From Madurella fahalii (Eukaryota; Ascomycota; Sordariomycetes; Sordariales): 64,000 nt of DNA. Positions 33,292 through 43,463 of the stretch are shown here, in pieces. A model generated the notes under the pieces. That model had not been told where the DNA came from and ran no database searches. It saw nothing but the letters and a program-made list of their open reading frames with translations. The DNA lies in NCBI GenBank assembly GCA_029876055.1, contig CM056875.1, forward strand, positions 8,953,001 to 9,017,000, in the 5' to 3' direction. Numbering within the stretch: position 1 is the first letter of the stretch; each line of letters opens with the position of its first letter. Made by a program: the position numbers and the translations under genes.

Positions 33292-35502
33292 TGTAACATA
33301 AATCTAGTACTAGACAGGGGTTCATCAGGTTCATGGGGAGAACAAACCACATAAGCTTGAGGGTTGGGGAAACACCACTCTTACAACTAGTCTTTACGGG
33401 CGAGTTGAGAAATATAATGTCCAAATGCTTAGTAGCTTGCTGCCTTGTAATGCATAATGCATTAAAATCTTAGGGGATTGAGGTGAGAGGGTTTCTATAC
33501 TGAGCACAGCCTCTGTGTTTCTCGATCGGGCAAAGATCGCTGGCGGGCGTTGCGTTCGCTTATAACTTCTCAGCCAAGCGTTCGGGCGGAATGAGCAAAT
33601 GGCACCTGTGTTGCATAAGAGCTTCTATCATTCTAGCTGCCTAAGACATGTTTAAACCCGCCCACATCGAGTTCGACTTAAGTGGCGCAGCACCCGGGAA
33701 TTCGCCCTCAACTCGGCAGCTCAGGGGATTGACCAGCATACGCCAGGACTGCGGCGGCACAGCTAATCCCTGCATGGCAGCGTACGCAGCTGATAACCCC
33801 CTCACCCGGGCTCGGAGATGTGAGCCAGTAACGTTCTGAATCGGAGCTAACAAGGAGAGTTGTGCACCAGAGTGCAACTTGGCCGTTACCCGATCCGGAA
33901 GGCGGCCACGATAAGACCTGGCAAATGACCCATGTTGGATGAAACCGTGCCATAGGAGAGATTGGGTTGTTGTGAAGTGGGAGTGAGGCCGCTAGCGGAG
34001 GGATCGGGGCGTACGGCCTTGATGCAGGAACGGGCCTAGAAACCTCTGGCTGTGCGGCGGTGCCTCATGGTCCTGACCCGGGAAAAATAACATATTACAC
34101 TCAGAACAACCCCTGCCCACCGACAACCGAGAGACCCGGTTGTTGGAACTAGTAGGACCGATAAATTAATTCCTGAATCACGGAAAAAAAGAGCCTCAGA
34201 AGACCGCGTAAAAGTTCCGCCTCAGGTCAGGTCCAGTTATCACCGCTTTAATACCACCTGCCCAGCCAGTGCAGCCCACCCACATTCCAGTCCAGATCAC
34301 GATACACAGGCGAGCCACCACAGCACCGACCATCGGCACATCGTCCCCACCATTCCCCCACTTTGTTACAAACGACTGCCGAGGCCGTCGTTCACTTGCC
34401 GTTCCCATGTGGACCAATGCAATGGCGCCATTTGGTACATCCCTGATTCTGTTGCATCGAGGTATGCATTGTATGCATCACCAGCATTTGTCCCCAGATC
34501 CTGGATGGCCAGTCATCTGTCGTGCTTTGTTTCACCCAGCAACCCCCCCCCCGCGGCTGACATACAACGCTGTGGAGCAAAGGCATGGAAGCAGAAGGGA
34601 CAGTCGTCGCCGTCTCTGTCAACAATCGGCCGAAGATGTGTCTTACAGATCTTCTAGAAAGAGCCACCCAAACCATGCGACGAGCGAGATGCGACGCAGC
34701 TGTCCATCACAGAGCACAGGGTTGAGCCCATATCCTACCATGTCCCTGCCATAACGGTAAAGGGACGGGACATCCAGCTAACCGCCATGCTGCTGCTGCC
34801 TTTTATCCGAGTACTGATCATAACTCTGATTTGTGAGCCGCTGTTGACGTTGGGTTGCCATCTCGAAGGCGTCCACCACACCCTAACCAGGGCTGCCCGT
34901 GGCCAACAGGCCCTCATGGCGCGTCGGGCGGCTCCGAGTCCTCTTGCACGGGACAGCAGGGATCGGCGACCTACCGACTTAAACCCTATATGTCACGCAG
35001 CCCCCTATATAGGGCGTTGCGAAAGCTTGGCGCGTCCAACGTGCGGCGTTCCTAGAGCCCGAAATGTTAGGTCCTTCTCCCTCTAACGGTCGTCGGTCGC
35101 CTCTAGGTCCGGAACAGACACGGGAGCGCCCGCCCTCCTGCGTGGGACACCGTCACAGACGGCAGAGGAACCAAACCGGGAAGGTGTCTCTCCTTTGGCC
35201 TGCCCTTTGTCGATGTAGTCCGCGCCGCCGTCGTGACCCCCCAACATGACGAGTGTCATCACGCCGCCAAGCACCGAACAACTCCTGCCATAACTCGGCA
35301 GGCCCGTTCTTGGCCCGGGTCAGGCGCATGTGCTCTTTCCTAGCATATCGAAACCGGTAGGTCATCACCGTCCCGAAGGTTCTAGGTTAGAGTGAGGACG
35401 TAGATAAATATCGCCAAACTTCCCGTCAACGAAGGTGGTCTGGATTCACCACCCAGGTTAACATCATATCCGAGTTCCTCCTCCTGGTCTGATTCTGTCA
35501 AG

Positions 35503-36898
35503 ATGCATTTCTCCACTGCCCTCCTCGCCCTCCTGCCCGCCGTGCTCGCGGCCCCTGCTGTTGAGCCGCTGGATAAGCGCGCTCCGGTCATCGCCGCCCG
35601 CGCCGGCCAGGTGGTTCCTGGCAAGTACATTATCAAGCTGAAGGATGACGCCGACGACGATGTTCTAGATCGTGCCGTTGGCCGGCTCGGAAAGTCGGGC
35701 AAATCCAAGGCCGAGCACGTTTATAAGGGTAGCAAGTTCAAGGGCTTTGCGGGCAAGATCGATGCCTCTACCCTTGAGGAGCTCCGCGCCCTGCCCGAGG
35801 TGAGTACTACAATCCTGTCCAGGTACTGGCCCGCGCTATGCGCTCAGTGACTAACACTCGCCTACAAGGTCGAGTACGTCGAGGAGGAGGCCATCTTCAG
35901 AATCAACACGTATGTCTCGCAGTCTGGCGCTCCTTGGGGCATCGCCCGCCTCTCGTCGAGGTCCAGGGGGTCCACGACCTACACCTACGACGATAGTGCC
36001 GGCGCCGGAACTTGTTCGTACGTGATTGACACTGGTATCTACACCTCTCACTCAGTATGTGTGACATCCTTCCCATCATCACATCTCGTTCCTGACCTCT
36101 GAACCAGCAATTTGGTGGCCGTGCTACCTTTGCTGCCAACTTTGTCGACAATTCCAACACTGATGGCAATGGCCACGGTACCCACGTTGCCGGCACTATC
36201 GGCGCCAATACCTACGGTGTGGCAAAGAGGACGAGGCTCTATGCCGTCAAGGTTCTGGGTGCCGATGGTTCTGGTAGCACTTCTGGTGTCATTGCCGGCA
36301 TCAACTTCGTTGCCACCGACTCCCGCAGCCGGAGTTGCCCCAATGGCACTGTCGCCAACATGTCCCTCGGCGGTGGCTACTCCGCATCGATCAATAGAGC
36401 CGCGGCGGCCCTCGTTGACGCTGGCGTATTCCTGGCTGTGGCTGCCGGCAACGATAATGCAAACGCCGCCAACTACTCTCCCGCCTCTGAAGCCTCAGTC
36501 TGTACCGTCGGTTCTACCGACAGGAACGACGCCAAGTCCAGCTTCTCTAACTACGGTTCCGTTGTCGACATCTGGGCGCCTGGCACTTCCATCCTGAGTA
36601 CCTGGATTGGCAGTTCCTCAGCAACTGTGAGTTACCCAGGATATTTGAATAGTATACCATCACTACTAGTAGTAAATTGGGATGCTAACCACCACTGATT
36701 TAGAATACCATCTCCGGCACCTCCATGGCTTCTCCTCACGTTGCCGGCCTTGCTGCTTACCTCCTGGCGCTGCTCGGTAATAGGTCTCCTGAGGCGCTGT
36801 GCACATACATCAGGAACACAGCTGTTTCTGGTGTCATCACTGGTCTCCCCAGCGGCTCGGTCAACCGGCTTGCCTTCAATGGCAACCCCTCTGCTTAG
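35503..36898 (+). CDS. secreted subtilisin-like serine protease (S8, proteinase K type)
   Basis: Four exons (35503-35799, 35869-36054, 36108-36626, 36704-36898) give 398 aa. A signal peptide (about 1-16), an inhibitor-I9 propeptide (VPGKYIIKLK ... VEYVEEEAIFRI, about residues 38-110) and a catalytic domain follow. The triad is Asp153 (VIDTGIY), His184 (GNGHGTHVAGT) and Ser341 (GTSMASPHVAG); the oxyanion Asn is in AAGNDNANA. The mature start is probably near the SQSGAPWGIARLSS segment. It digests extracellular protein, is made as a zymogen, and is the type often induced on protein or plant material. It stands alone in a gene-poor region. Confidence 0.96.
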
Positions 36899-38940
36899 AT
36901 CAATCGCAGGTTAGGACCAGAAGGCTACGGCAAGGAATGGCACTCGGTGAAAGAGTTCAACGTCGGTGGCCATAGCAAGCACTCTTTAGGGGAGGGAACC
37001 GGGACTCTCTTGTGATGTAACCGGGAGCTCTTGGCGGAGAGGATGCAGTTTGATCTTGTTCAGTGCTCATGCCTGATAATGCGGTTCCTGGAGGCGGTTA
37101 GGAAGGCCAGCCAATACTTTGATTTTCGGTTGGACAGAATAAGAAACAGAATCTACCGGCATCATATGGCAGTGTACGTCTCCAAGTAATTCGGTGCCTT
37201 AGCCATGCTAAAGCTGTGAATAATCATGCGACAGCAGAAGAAGCGTCTGACGTGGAACTGCCGTTTGCTGTTTGTTACATCACCATCAGATCATATTTGT
37301 TACTCCATTCCTTACACCAACATGAAATCATACGGTACGAGAGCAGCGTGAGAACTCACTGCCGCGGAAATGTTACCATGTTTGACAGCATGGCGAATTG
37401 CGTTCCTATCCTGGGGCGCGTTTCGCACAACAATAAAAACGACCTATCACTTGACGGTATATTGAGCGAGGGGGCTCAGGAGGTTGTCCAAGATAGCAAG
37501 TACCATAGGTACCTTATCTCAGGCGACTCCTTCTCGCAATAAACCAACCAATACAAACCCATTACCGAAGGGAGCTAATTAGATGCCTGAAACGCAAAAT
37601 AACCACTTGCAAAACAGGGTCGGGTCAAGTTAACCTTATTCCCTCTACGGTAGGGGGGACAGATGAATGCTCTATTTCTATTCAATAGCATGGCCAATTA
37701 TAATCTTACCCGTCCCACGCCGAGTCCCAGGAACGTACAACCGCTCGTTTTTTGAGCGAATATATCCCAACTCAGCCAAAGGAGCGGTTTAATACAACTA
37801 AGCGGCATATAAGCAGTAATTTACTAGCTTAAAAGCCTTAATTAGCTCGTTATATTAGCAGCTCCTTCCATAAACCGAACAATAACCCCTTAGGAAGGTA
37901 CGAGCAGTTGCCCTTCGGCTCAAGGAGAGAACTGCTCCACTCGGATGAGCCGCCCTTGAGTATGAGCTAGAAATAGAGGGCTTGTTGGCGCGAGCGAATT
38001 TGTTACCGTATGTGAGTCCCCGCCTTGTATAGCTAATCAATTGCAAGATTCTGTGAGAAGATGATTTCGTACACTAATCATGCCGTAGTAACACAACCTA
38101 ACCCAGATTAGCTCCTGAGAATACGAACCGCCAATTCTCGTATGGAGTACGCGCCCTAGAAACAACCTCGATGGACTTCGCAAATACCTGTAATACCATT
38201 ATGGACGCTTAGACCACCTAGTACAGCCGGGGAGCCTCTTCTCCTCGCACCCCTTTGGGGGATGAAGACGTCGGGTGAACGTTTCCAGATCGGGACGGAT
38301 GGAAAAGTGGTACTAAACATAGTGGAGATGATACGGCTTCTTGATCACTAAACTCCGGCAGGCTTATAGATATTTCTTAGTTAACCTTAAATTACTTATC
38401 CAGTGAAATCAGATAGGCTAAGCGAATAACAGGAATGTTCCTGTGTACCTTAAGGCATTCACGATTTCATGATATATTAGTAGTACCTTCCTTAATGTAG
38501 GTAGTAAATAGGTACCTATGAATCGGTGAGGTTCAAAACCTTAAAGTTTTAATGTAGTGCTACCTCAGTTACCTAACCTCCTATAAATCTACAACTTATA
38601 CTATTCTTGCCTTAAACCATTGAGCCATCCCTACGAAAGGGGCATCGAACTAGAGTTTAAGCTGCTGTACATTGACACAATTATGATTATGACTGCTGCT
38701 CCGCAACCACTTACAAATGGGAGAGAAAACTGTCGAGATGTAGACGAATCATTAGAGGCATCCCACGTGGTGTGTAGCGACTCACATAGTTGAACTTTAG
38801 GTAGGTTGGCACAGCCTCGTCAGGCAGCATCCTAAATCCCTACGCACCTCATCTCCCCGCACAATTCAAACATCGCACAATTGTCCTACTACGACATATG
38901 CTGCGTCCCTGAGCAGGCTACCGACGAAGGTGCTACTACC
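36899..38940. other. gene-poor AT-rich flank
   Basis: No supported gene. The stretch at about 37560-38650 is AT-rich with many TA steps and stops in all frames, another likely decayed repeat block. Short open stretches (37216-37542) lack an ATG start or domain. Confidence 0.5.
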
Positions 38941-40280
38941 ATGGAAGTGGGGCTGACTTTCGGCAGTCTTGGCGACATCATCACGGTCCGCCAGATTGCC
39001 ATCCAACTGGGAAAAGCGCTCGGTGTGGGATCCTCTGACGTATCGTCTAGCGCCCAGGAATACTAGGAACTCCGGAAAGACTTAAGCACGTTCGTTCAGG
39101 TGCTTTTGCATGTTAGTTACCTCCCTATATAAACAGGTTATCGCGACGTACGATCAGCACGAGCACTCTCCAGCGCTACGCAGTATAGAGCACACGACAA
39201 AGTCGGTTATCGGCGAATGCGGTTTACTAATCAAAGAAGCACTGGATCGATTCGTACCTCGGTACAACGACGCTTTGCTGGCAGGAGGCTCCAGGAACAA
39301 ATTTAGATGGTTACAAGAGGGTGGAGTGGATGGCGAGAGAGAGGGAGCGTCTGCGCGAGCTGCCGAATAAGCTGTGCAAAAACACTAACAATCTATCCAT
39401 TTCTACTGTACTTGCTGCAAGGTGAGTACATGCGGCTATTTTGCGCTCTCCGAGAAGCACCGTGACATATTGGAACACAGCCTTTTCTCAGCGCCGCTTG
39501 GCAGCAGCTACGGTCTGATACTTTAGTTAATACTTAGACAATCATCACCGCCGATAACGCGACGGTCATAGCCCGGATCCATGAGGTCCGAGAATTACTA
39601 GATCGACGGGAACGAAACCAGCAGACATTGCTTTCCCACGTAAAAGGCCATGAAGTTGTTGCAAACAAGCAATCACAACAGCTCGCCGCAATTGGCGAAA
39701 CGCTTAAAATACAGGAGGGGTCTGGCCACATGTTACTGGATACAGCGAAAAAGCATTTGGCGCGATTTTTCAAGTGAAGAGCATGCTTGTAGATCTCGCC
39801 GGGAAAGTCGCTCAGCTACAGGTCATTCTTTCAAACTCCATATACATCCGCACCTTGGACACGACTAGAAACTTCCCAGTTACTCCGGAAGATGCCTTGG
39901 GTTTCTGCCTTACTCTTTCGGAAGAGTGGATCGACGATTGGGATGTGAGCGCCTCAGACCCAGCGGCGGTTCTTTACTAACACCCTAGGCTGACATTAGC
40001 TGTAGGACTTGTATGTGCTGCTTGAGACACGCTTCAAGAAGCTGAAGGGATATGACATGGTATTGAAGCGACAATTAGTTCTCTAGGATAACTGTTCCGG
40101 CAATGATCTTAATCCAACACTTCAAACCCCTCCAGGCCTGCATCCGTCGTGGGATGAAGATCAACATGAGTATAGTCTTCGTCAATCTCAAACTCCTACA
40201 AAGGTCCTGCCCTCGGTGCAAAACGGCGACTGATGCACTCGACATCACGACTAAATGGTCAGTTCTCATGCTAGTTGAAT
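38941..40280 (+). pseudogene. relic of a fungal STAND-N-terminal / ULD-type hypothetical gene
   Basis: Disconnected coding islands in one orientation keep the order of a common filamentous-fungus protein. MEVGLTFGSLGDIITVRQIAIQLGKAL (from 38941) matches the usual N-terminus of that family. It is followed by a helical segment (39120-39370), IITADNATVIARIHEVRELLDRR and AIGETL (39541-39775), then LSNSIYIR, FPVTPEDALGFCL (a ULD-like domain) and LLETRFKKLKGYDMVL (about 40010-40080), and a RSCPRCKTATDALD end (about 40200). Stops and frame changes interrupt the parts at 39064, 39776 and 40084. Some breaks could be introns; the early stop and lost splice sites make decay more likely. Confidence 0.45.
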
Positions 40281-40778
40281 AGGTACCTTAGTGTTATTTC
40301 TCTCTCCGTCTTTCTAATAGATATTACATAGCCAGAACGAGCACTGAGGAATGTCGTTCCGCATACAGAATCTCCATATAGAGGGCGATGCCACATCAAG
40401 TGGAGGGCGGTCTTCACATGGTGAAATCAAAACGGAAACCCGCAAAAAAGGAACAAGGTTCTGAGCGTTCCTGCCGAGCCTTCGGACTTCTAGCGGGTGA
40501 GCCTATTGAGTGTCATATCTTCTCAGCCTCCTCCCATAACTTCCATATTCGACGAACTGGATATGTTGAAGGCAGGGCTGGGATTGGCTGGGCGGGCTGC
40601 TCGGTTTCATATCGTCCAACTATCATCGCATAGGCTTCCAACCAAACAATAAGCGGAGCTTCAACAAGACATTGAGGCGGTCCACGGTGTGCTCGCCACG
40701 AGCCAGGAGACAAGGAATATCTACGACTTACGCAATCGTGACACATCTTCGTCGTAGAAGTCCAAGTAATTAGGGTGA
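40281..40778. other. intergenic between relic and histone-fold fragment
   Basis: One short ATG frame at 40351 (MSFRIQNLHIEGDATSSGG) and a helical stretch at 40651-40750 (ELQQDIEAVHGVLATSQETR) lie in the same orientation as the histone-fold fragment and could be its upstream exons, but joints are not convincing. Confidence 0.35.
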
Positions 40779-41237
40779 ACTAGCTATTTGCAACGCACCG
40801 TAATTCCGCACACCGGCAATCCGGGGTTCTCCGCTGCCGCCGAACTCTTATTCCCTCGCCATAATCAGGACGACGAAAGATCGCAGTTGGACCGTTGGTG
40901 CTACCGCTACTTTACGCAACCAGACGCTCTCCGGATACCTAACTTCGACATCACCTACGTAAGCAACCGAATCAGGTCGTTCTTGTCCCGATTTGGAGAT
41001 ACGTCAGTAGTGTTTGGGGATGAATGCGTCGCGGGCATCACCAGAGTCGTGGCCTTTATGCTTACCGAGGTCCTGGAGTTGGCCAACAACCGCGCGCGTA
41101 AGGGTCGCATTGAGTGGGCCAAGATCATGCCAAGCGACATTCGAATGGCCGTCTATCTTGACCCTGAACTATGCGATTGCTTGCAGTTCTCAAGAGTTTT
41201 CTGGCAGAGAAGGGGCCGCGCGCTTTCCCCGGAATGA
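40779..41237 (+). CDS. histone-fold (H2A-like) fragment, partial gene or pseudogene
   Basis: An open frame of about 150 codons with no ATG before the domain, so upstream exons would be needed. From about codon 60 it reads VSNRIRSFLSRF, VFGDECVAGITRVVAFML, TEVLELANNRARK, IMPSDIRMAVYLDPELCDCL. Spacing and residues follow the H2A histone fold: alpha-1 RVxxLL, the alpha-2 helix ending ELA-N-AR, then the IxPxxIxxAIxxDxEL segment. It is far more divergent than a canonical H2A and lacks its N-terminal tail and acidic-patch pattern. The C-terminal end is truncated soon after the fold. It may be a degenerate H2A-like gene, part of a larger protein, or a relic. It stands 690 bp upstream of SPT3, which itself uses histone folds. 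Confidence 0.4.
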   Translation, partial: TSYLQRTVIPHTGNPGFSAAAELLFPRHNQDDERSQLDRWCYRYFTQPDALRIPNFDITYVSNRIRSFLSRFGDTSVVFGDECVAGITRVVAFMLTEVLELANNRARKGRIEWAKIMPSDIRMAVYLDPELCDCLQFSRVFWQRRGRALSPE

Positions 41238-41240
41238 CCA

Positions 41241-41922
41241 CGCCGGATGGTTGACAGACCGTCGTGGAAGAAGGGGTGTTGTTACCTTGATACCTTATAC
41301 AGGGAGGCTATATAATAGATTATGAGACCTGGGGAGCGAGGTGAGCCCTGTGGGACCCCTTAGGTGAATTAATTGAAGCAATTGCTATAAAGGCTTTCCC
41401 GTACTTAACCAATAGCAACAATATGCTTTCAATCCTCGAGTACCTTATTGTAACTGACAGAAGTTGACTTCGGACAGAAATCGCTAACGGAATAAGATCC
41501 CATGCCAACAATCATGACCAGTATTCACGCGACTGCCTCACCTGGATGTCGGGTCTAAGCGAACTCATGCATTGGCTCGTTCGAACGAGACCTAGGATCA
41601 CGATGCCGCGCGTGACAGTGTAGAAAAGTACTGCAATTCCTACAGCTAACGCTATTGCAATGTTGAGAAACAAAGAAAAATATGCCAGAACCAATACTTT
41701 CCTATAAAGACCAGTTCGGATCGGTCTAAGCTTCTTTGTTTAGCATTCGTGACACACGGCCCTGCCTTGGCTCCAACTTTGACAACGCAGCCATGGCACT
41801 CTGGTTAACGTATGCTAACTTTTTCCATATATTGAGGCCTCAAGTTCCATTCCCAGATCATTCGCTATAATTAACAACACACTTCCCAATATCCCACTTA
41901 GTGCGTTTCTACAGCCAACAGT
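41241..41922. other. SPT3 promoter region
   Basis: No gene is seen. This is the upstream flank of SPT3. Confidence 0.5.
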
Positions 41923-43248
41923 ATGGACAAAAATCGGTCAAAGTACCGGGACGAGATTCTCCGGGTAGGTTGATATGGCCGCGTCCGTCGTCTCGCGTAC
42001 AATATCACACAGCTAACAAACACACATTGATTTACAGATGATGTATGTTGCTGGAGAGATAGGGGAACCTTCCGTCGAGACTACTACTTTGGTGGAAGAT
42101 ATCGTGCGGGATCAGGTGGTGCAGGTGGTAGGTTGAGTAGACTCCAGTCCGTTCCGCCGAGAAAAAACTGTTGATACCACAAGATTGCGACGGCCGGTCA
42201 ATTGGCCGCCCGTCGTGGAAAGTCCAAATTCACCATCGATGACGTCCTCTTTCAGGTCCGTCATGACCCGGGACGGCTCGCCCGCCTGCGGAACTTTATG
42301 CGTTGGAAGCTGCTCCGCAAAAGGGTCAAAGAAGATGAGGCTGCCGATGAGCTCGACCTCGACGAAGTCGACGTTTTAATAGGGGGTGAAGCGGACGCAG
42401 CGGCCACATCCCCAGTTGATGCCGATCCTGACGCTGACGATGACCAATCTCACCTCCGCCACAAGAAGGCCGGATCAGGAACGACGGGTCCCGCGCTAGA
42501 AGTGCCCATACCACCGTTACCTTGGTCTACCATCTCCTTCTTCCCTTATGCCTCGGAGGTTCCAGGTGTTGCTGCTATTGAAGATGAATTTGAAAGCGGA
42601 GGAGGTAGCGCGGAAACGGAACTCGGCCCTTTGCCAGGAAGCACGTCCAACCCGTGGCTTCTAGCCCGCCTCCTCAAGAATGACGAACGCACAAAGGGTA
42701 TGACGGCTAAGGAGTACGCTACTTGGTCCGAGTGCAGGTCCGCCTCGTTTACCTATCGCAAGAAAAAGACATTTCGGGAGTGGTGCGGGCTGGGGATGAT
42801 AGCAGACTATAAGTCCACCGAGGATGTATTGGAGATTCTGGGATTCTTGACGAGCGAGTGGGTACAGAGCCTGACAGAGCATGCGGTGGCCGCTAAAGAG
42901 CAGGAGGCGAGGGCGGCCAAGGTAGGACATGTCAGAGAAAGGACCAGGACAAAAAAGAAGTCCGTCGAGGGATTGTTTTCGATGCCATTTGAGAGTTCAT
43001 GGGAAGTCAGAGATGGAGAACAGAGGGCCGGAAGTAGGCTGCTGGTGAAGGCGGGCCTGATCCAACCGCGACATGTGAGGAGGGCCTTCGAAAACCTACA
43101 GACGCCGCCAAAGAAGTACACGGCTATGCTGAATAGAACAAATCTGAGACAGAGGAAAAGGCTTAAGTTGGTAAGTGTTTGGAAGATTTAGTTACATTCA
43201 ACTTGGGCCAGGCTAATTAGTAACCCGCGTAATCGCCGGCAGTTCTGA
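41923..43248 (+). CDS. SPT3: SAGA subunit Spt3 (TAF13/TAF11-like histone folds)
   Basis: Four exons: 41923-41964, 42038-42127, 42184-43170 and 43243-43248. The protein starts MDKNRSKYRDEILR, continues with MMYVAGEIGEPSVETTTLVEDIVRDQVVQV and KFTIDDVLFQVRHDPGRLARLRNFMRWKLLRKRV, which is the TFIID-18 (TAF13-like) histone fold of Spt3. The middle carries an acidic Asp-rich insert (about residues 105-150), then the second TAF11-like fold (WSECRSASFTYRKKKTFREW ... ILGFLTSEWVQSLTEHAV), and the C-terminus is RKRLKLF. Without the last intron the frame would end SVWKI; splicing to the 6-nt exon TTCTGA gives the expected Lys-Leu-Phe end. Spt3 delivers TBP to TATA promoters as part of SAGA. Confidence 0.88.
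43171..43242 (+). other. last intron of SPT3 before a 6-nt terminal exon
   Basis: Donor GTAAGT at 43171 and acceptor GCAG at 43241-43242; the terminal exon is only TTC TGA. Confidence 0.6.
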
Positions 43249-43463
43249 GCCAGCACGAGAAGGACAAACAAGCCAAGTGCTTTACTCACGAATATTAGTG
43301 AATCAGATATATTAGTTCGTCTAGATTTTAGTTCTGGTCTCTAGTATAATTTAATTAGGTCAAGACGGCCAGCAATCTTAAGTTGCTTCCCGTTCCGACA
43401 GCACCCTTCTCCTGCTTTCCGACCGCTGGATCTATTACATTTAACCAAAACGGGCCGTCCACC

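Larger units (their letters stand above)
30563..35502. other. 4.9-kb gene-poor region with repeat fragments
   Basis: Contains a repeat fragment at 30780-30915 with two copies of the GATCA-centred palindrome, a 14-bp tandem repeat at 33229-33291, and two short hydrophobic open stretches on the minus strand (31357-31632 and 31724-31963) that look like membrane-segment remnants. The AT-rich portion is at about 32830-33500. Immediately before 35503 lies the subtilisin promoter. No intact gene is supported. Confidence 0.5.

Noticed and set aside
34196..34417. Minus-strand stretch with hydrophobic segment (VGAVVARLCIVIWTGMWVG)
   Set aside because: No start, no neighbouring exons in phase, no recognised family.
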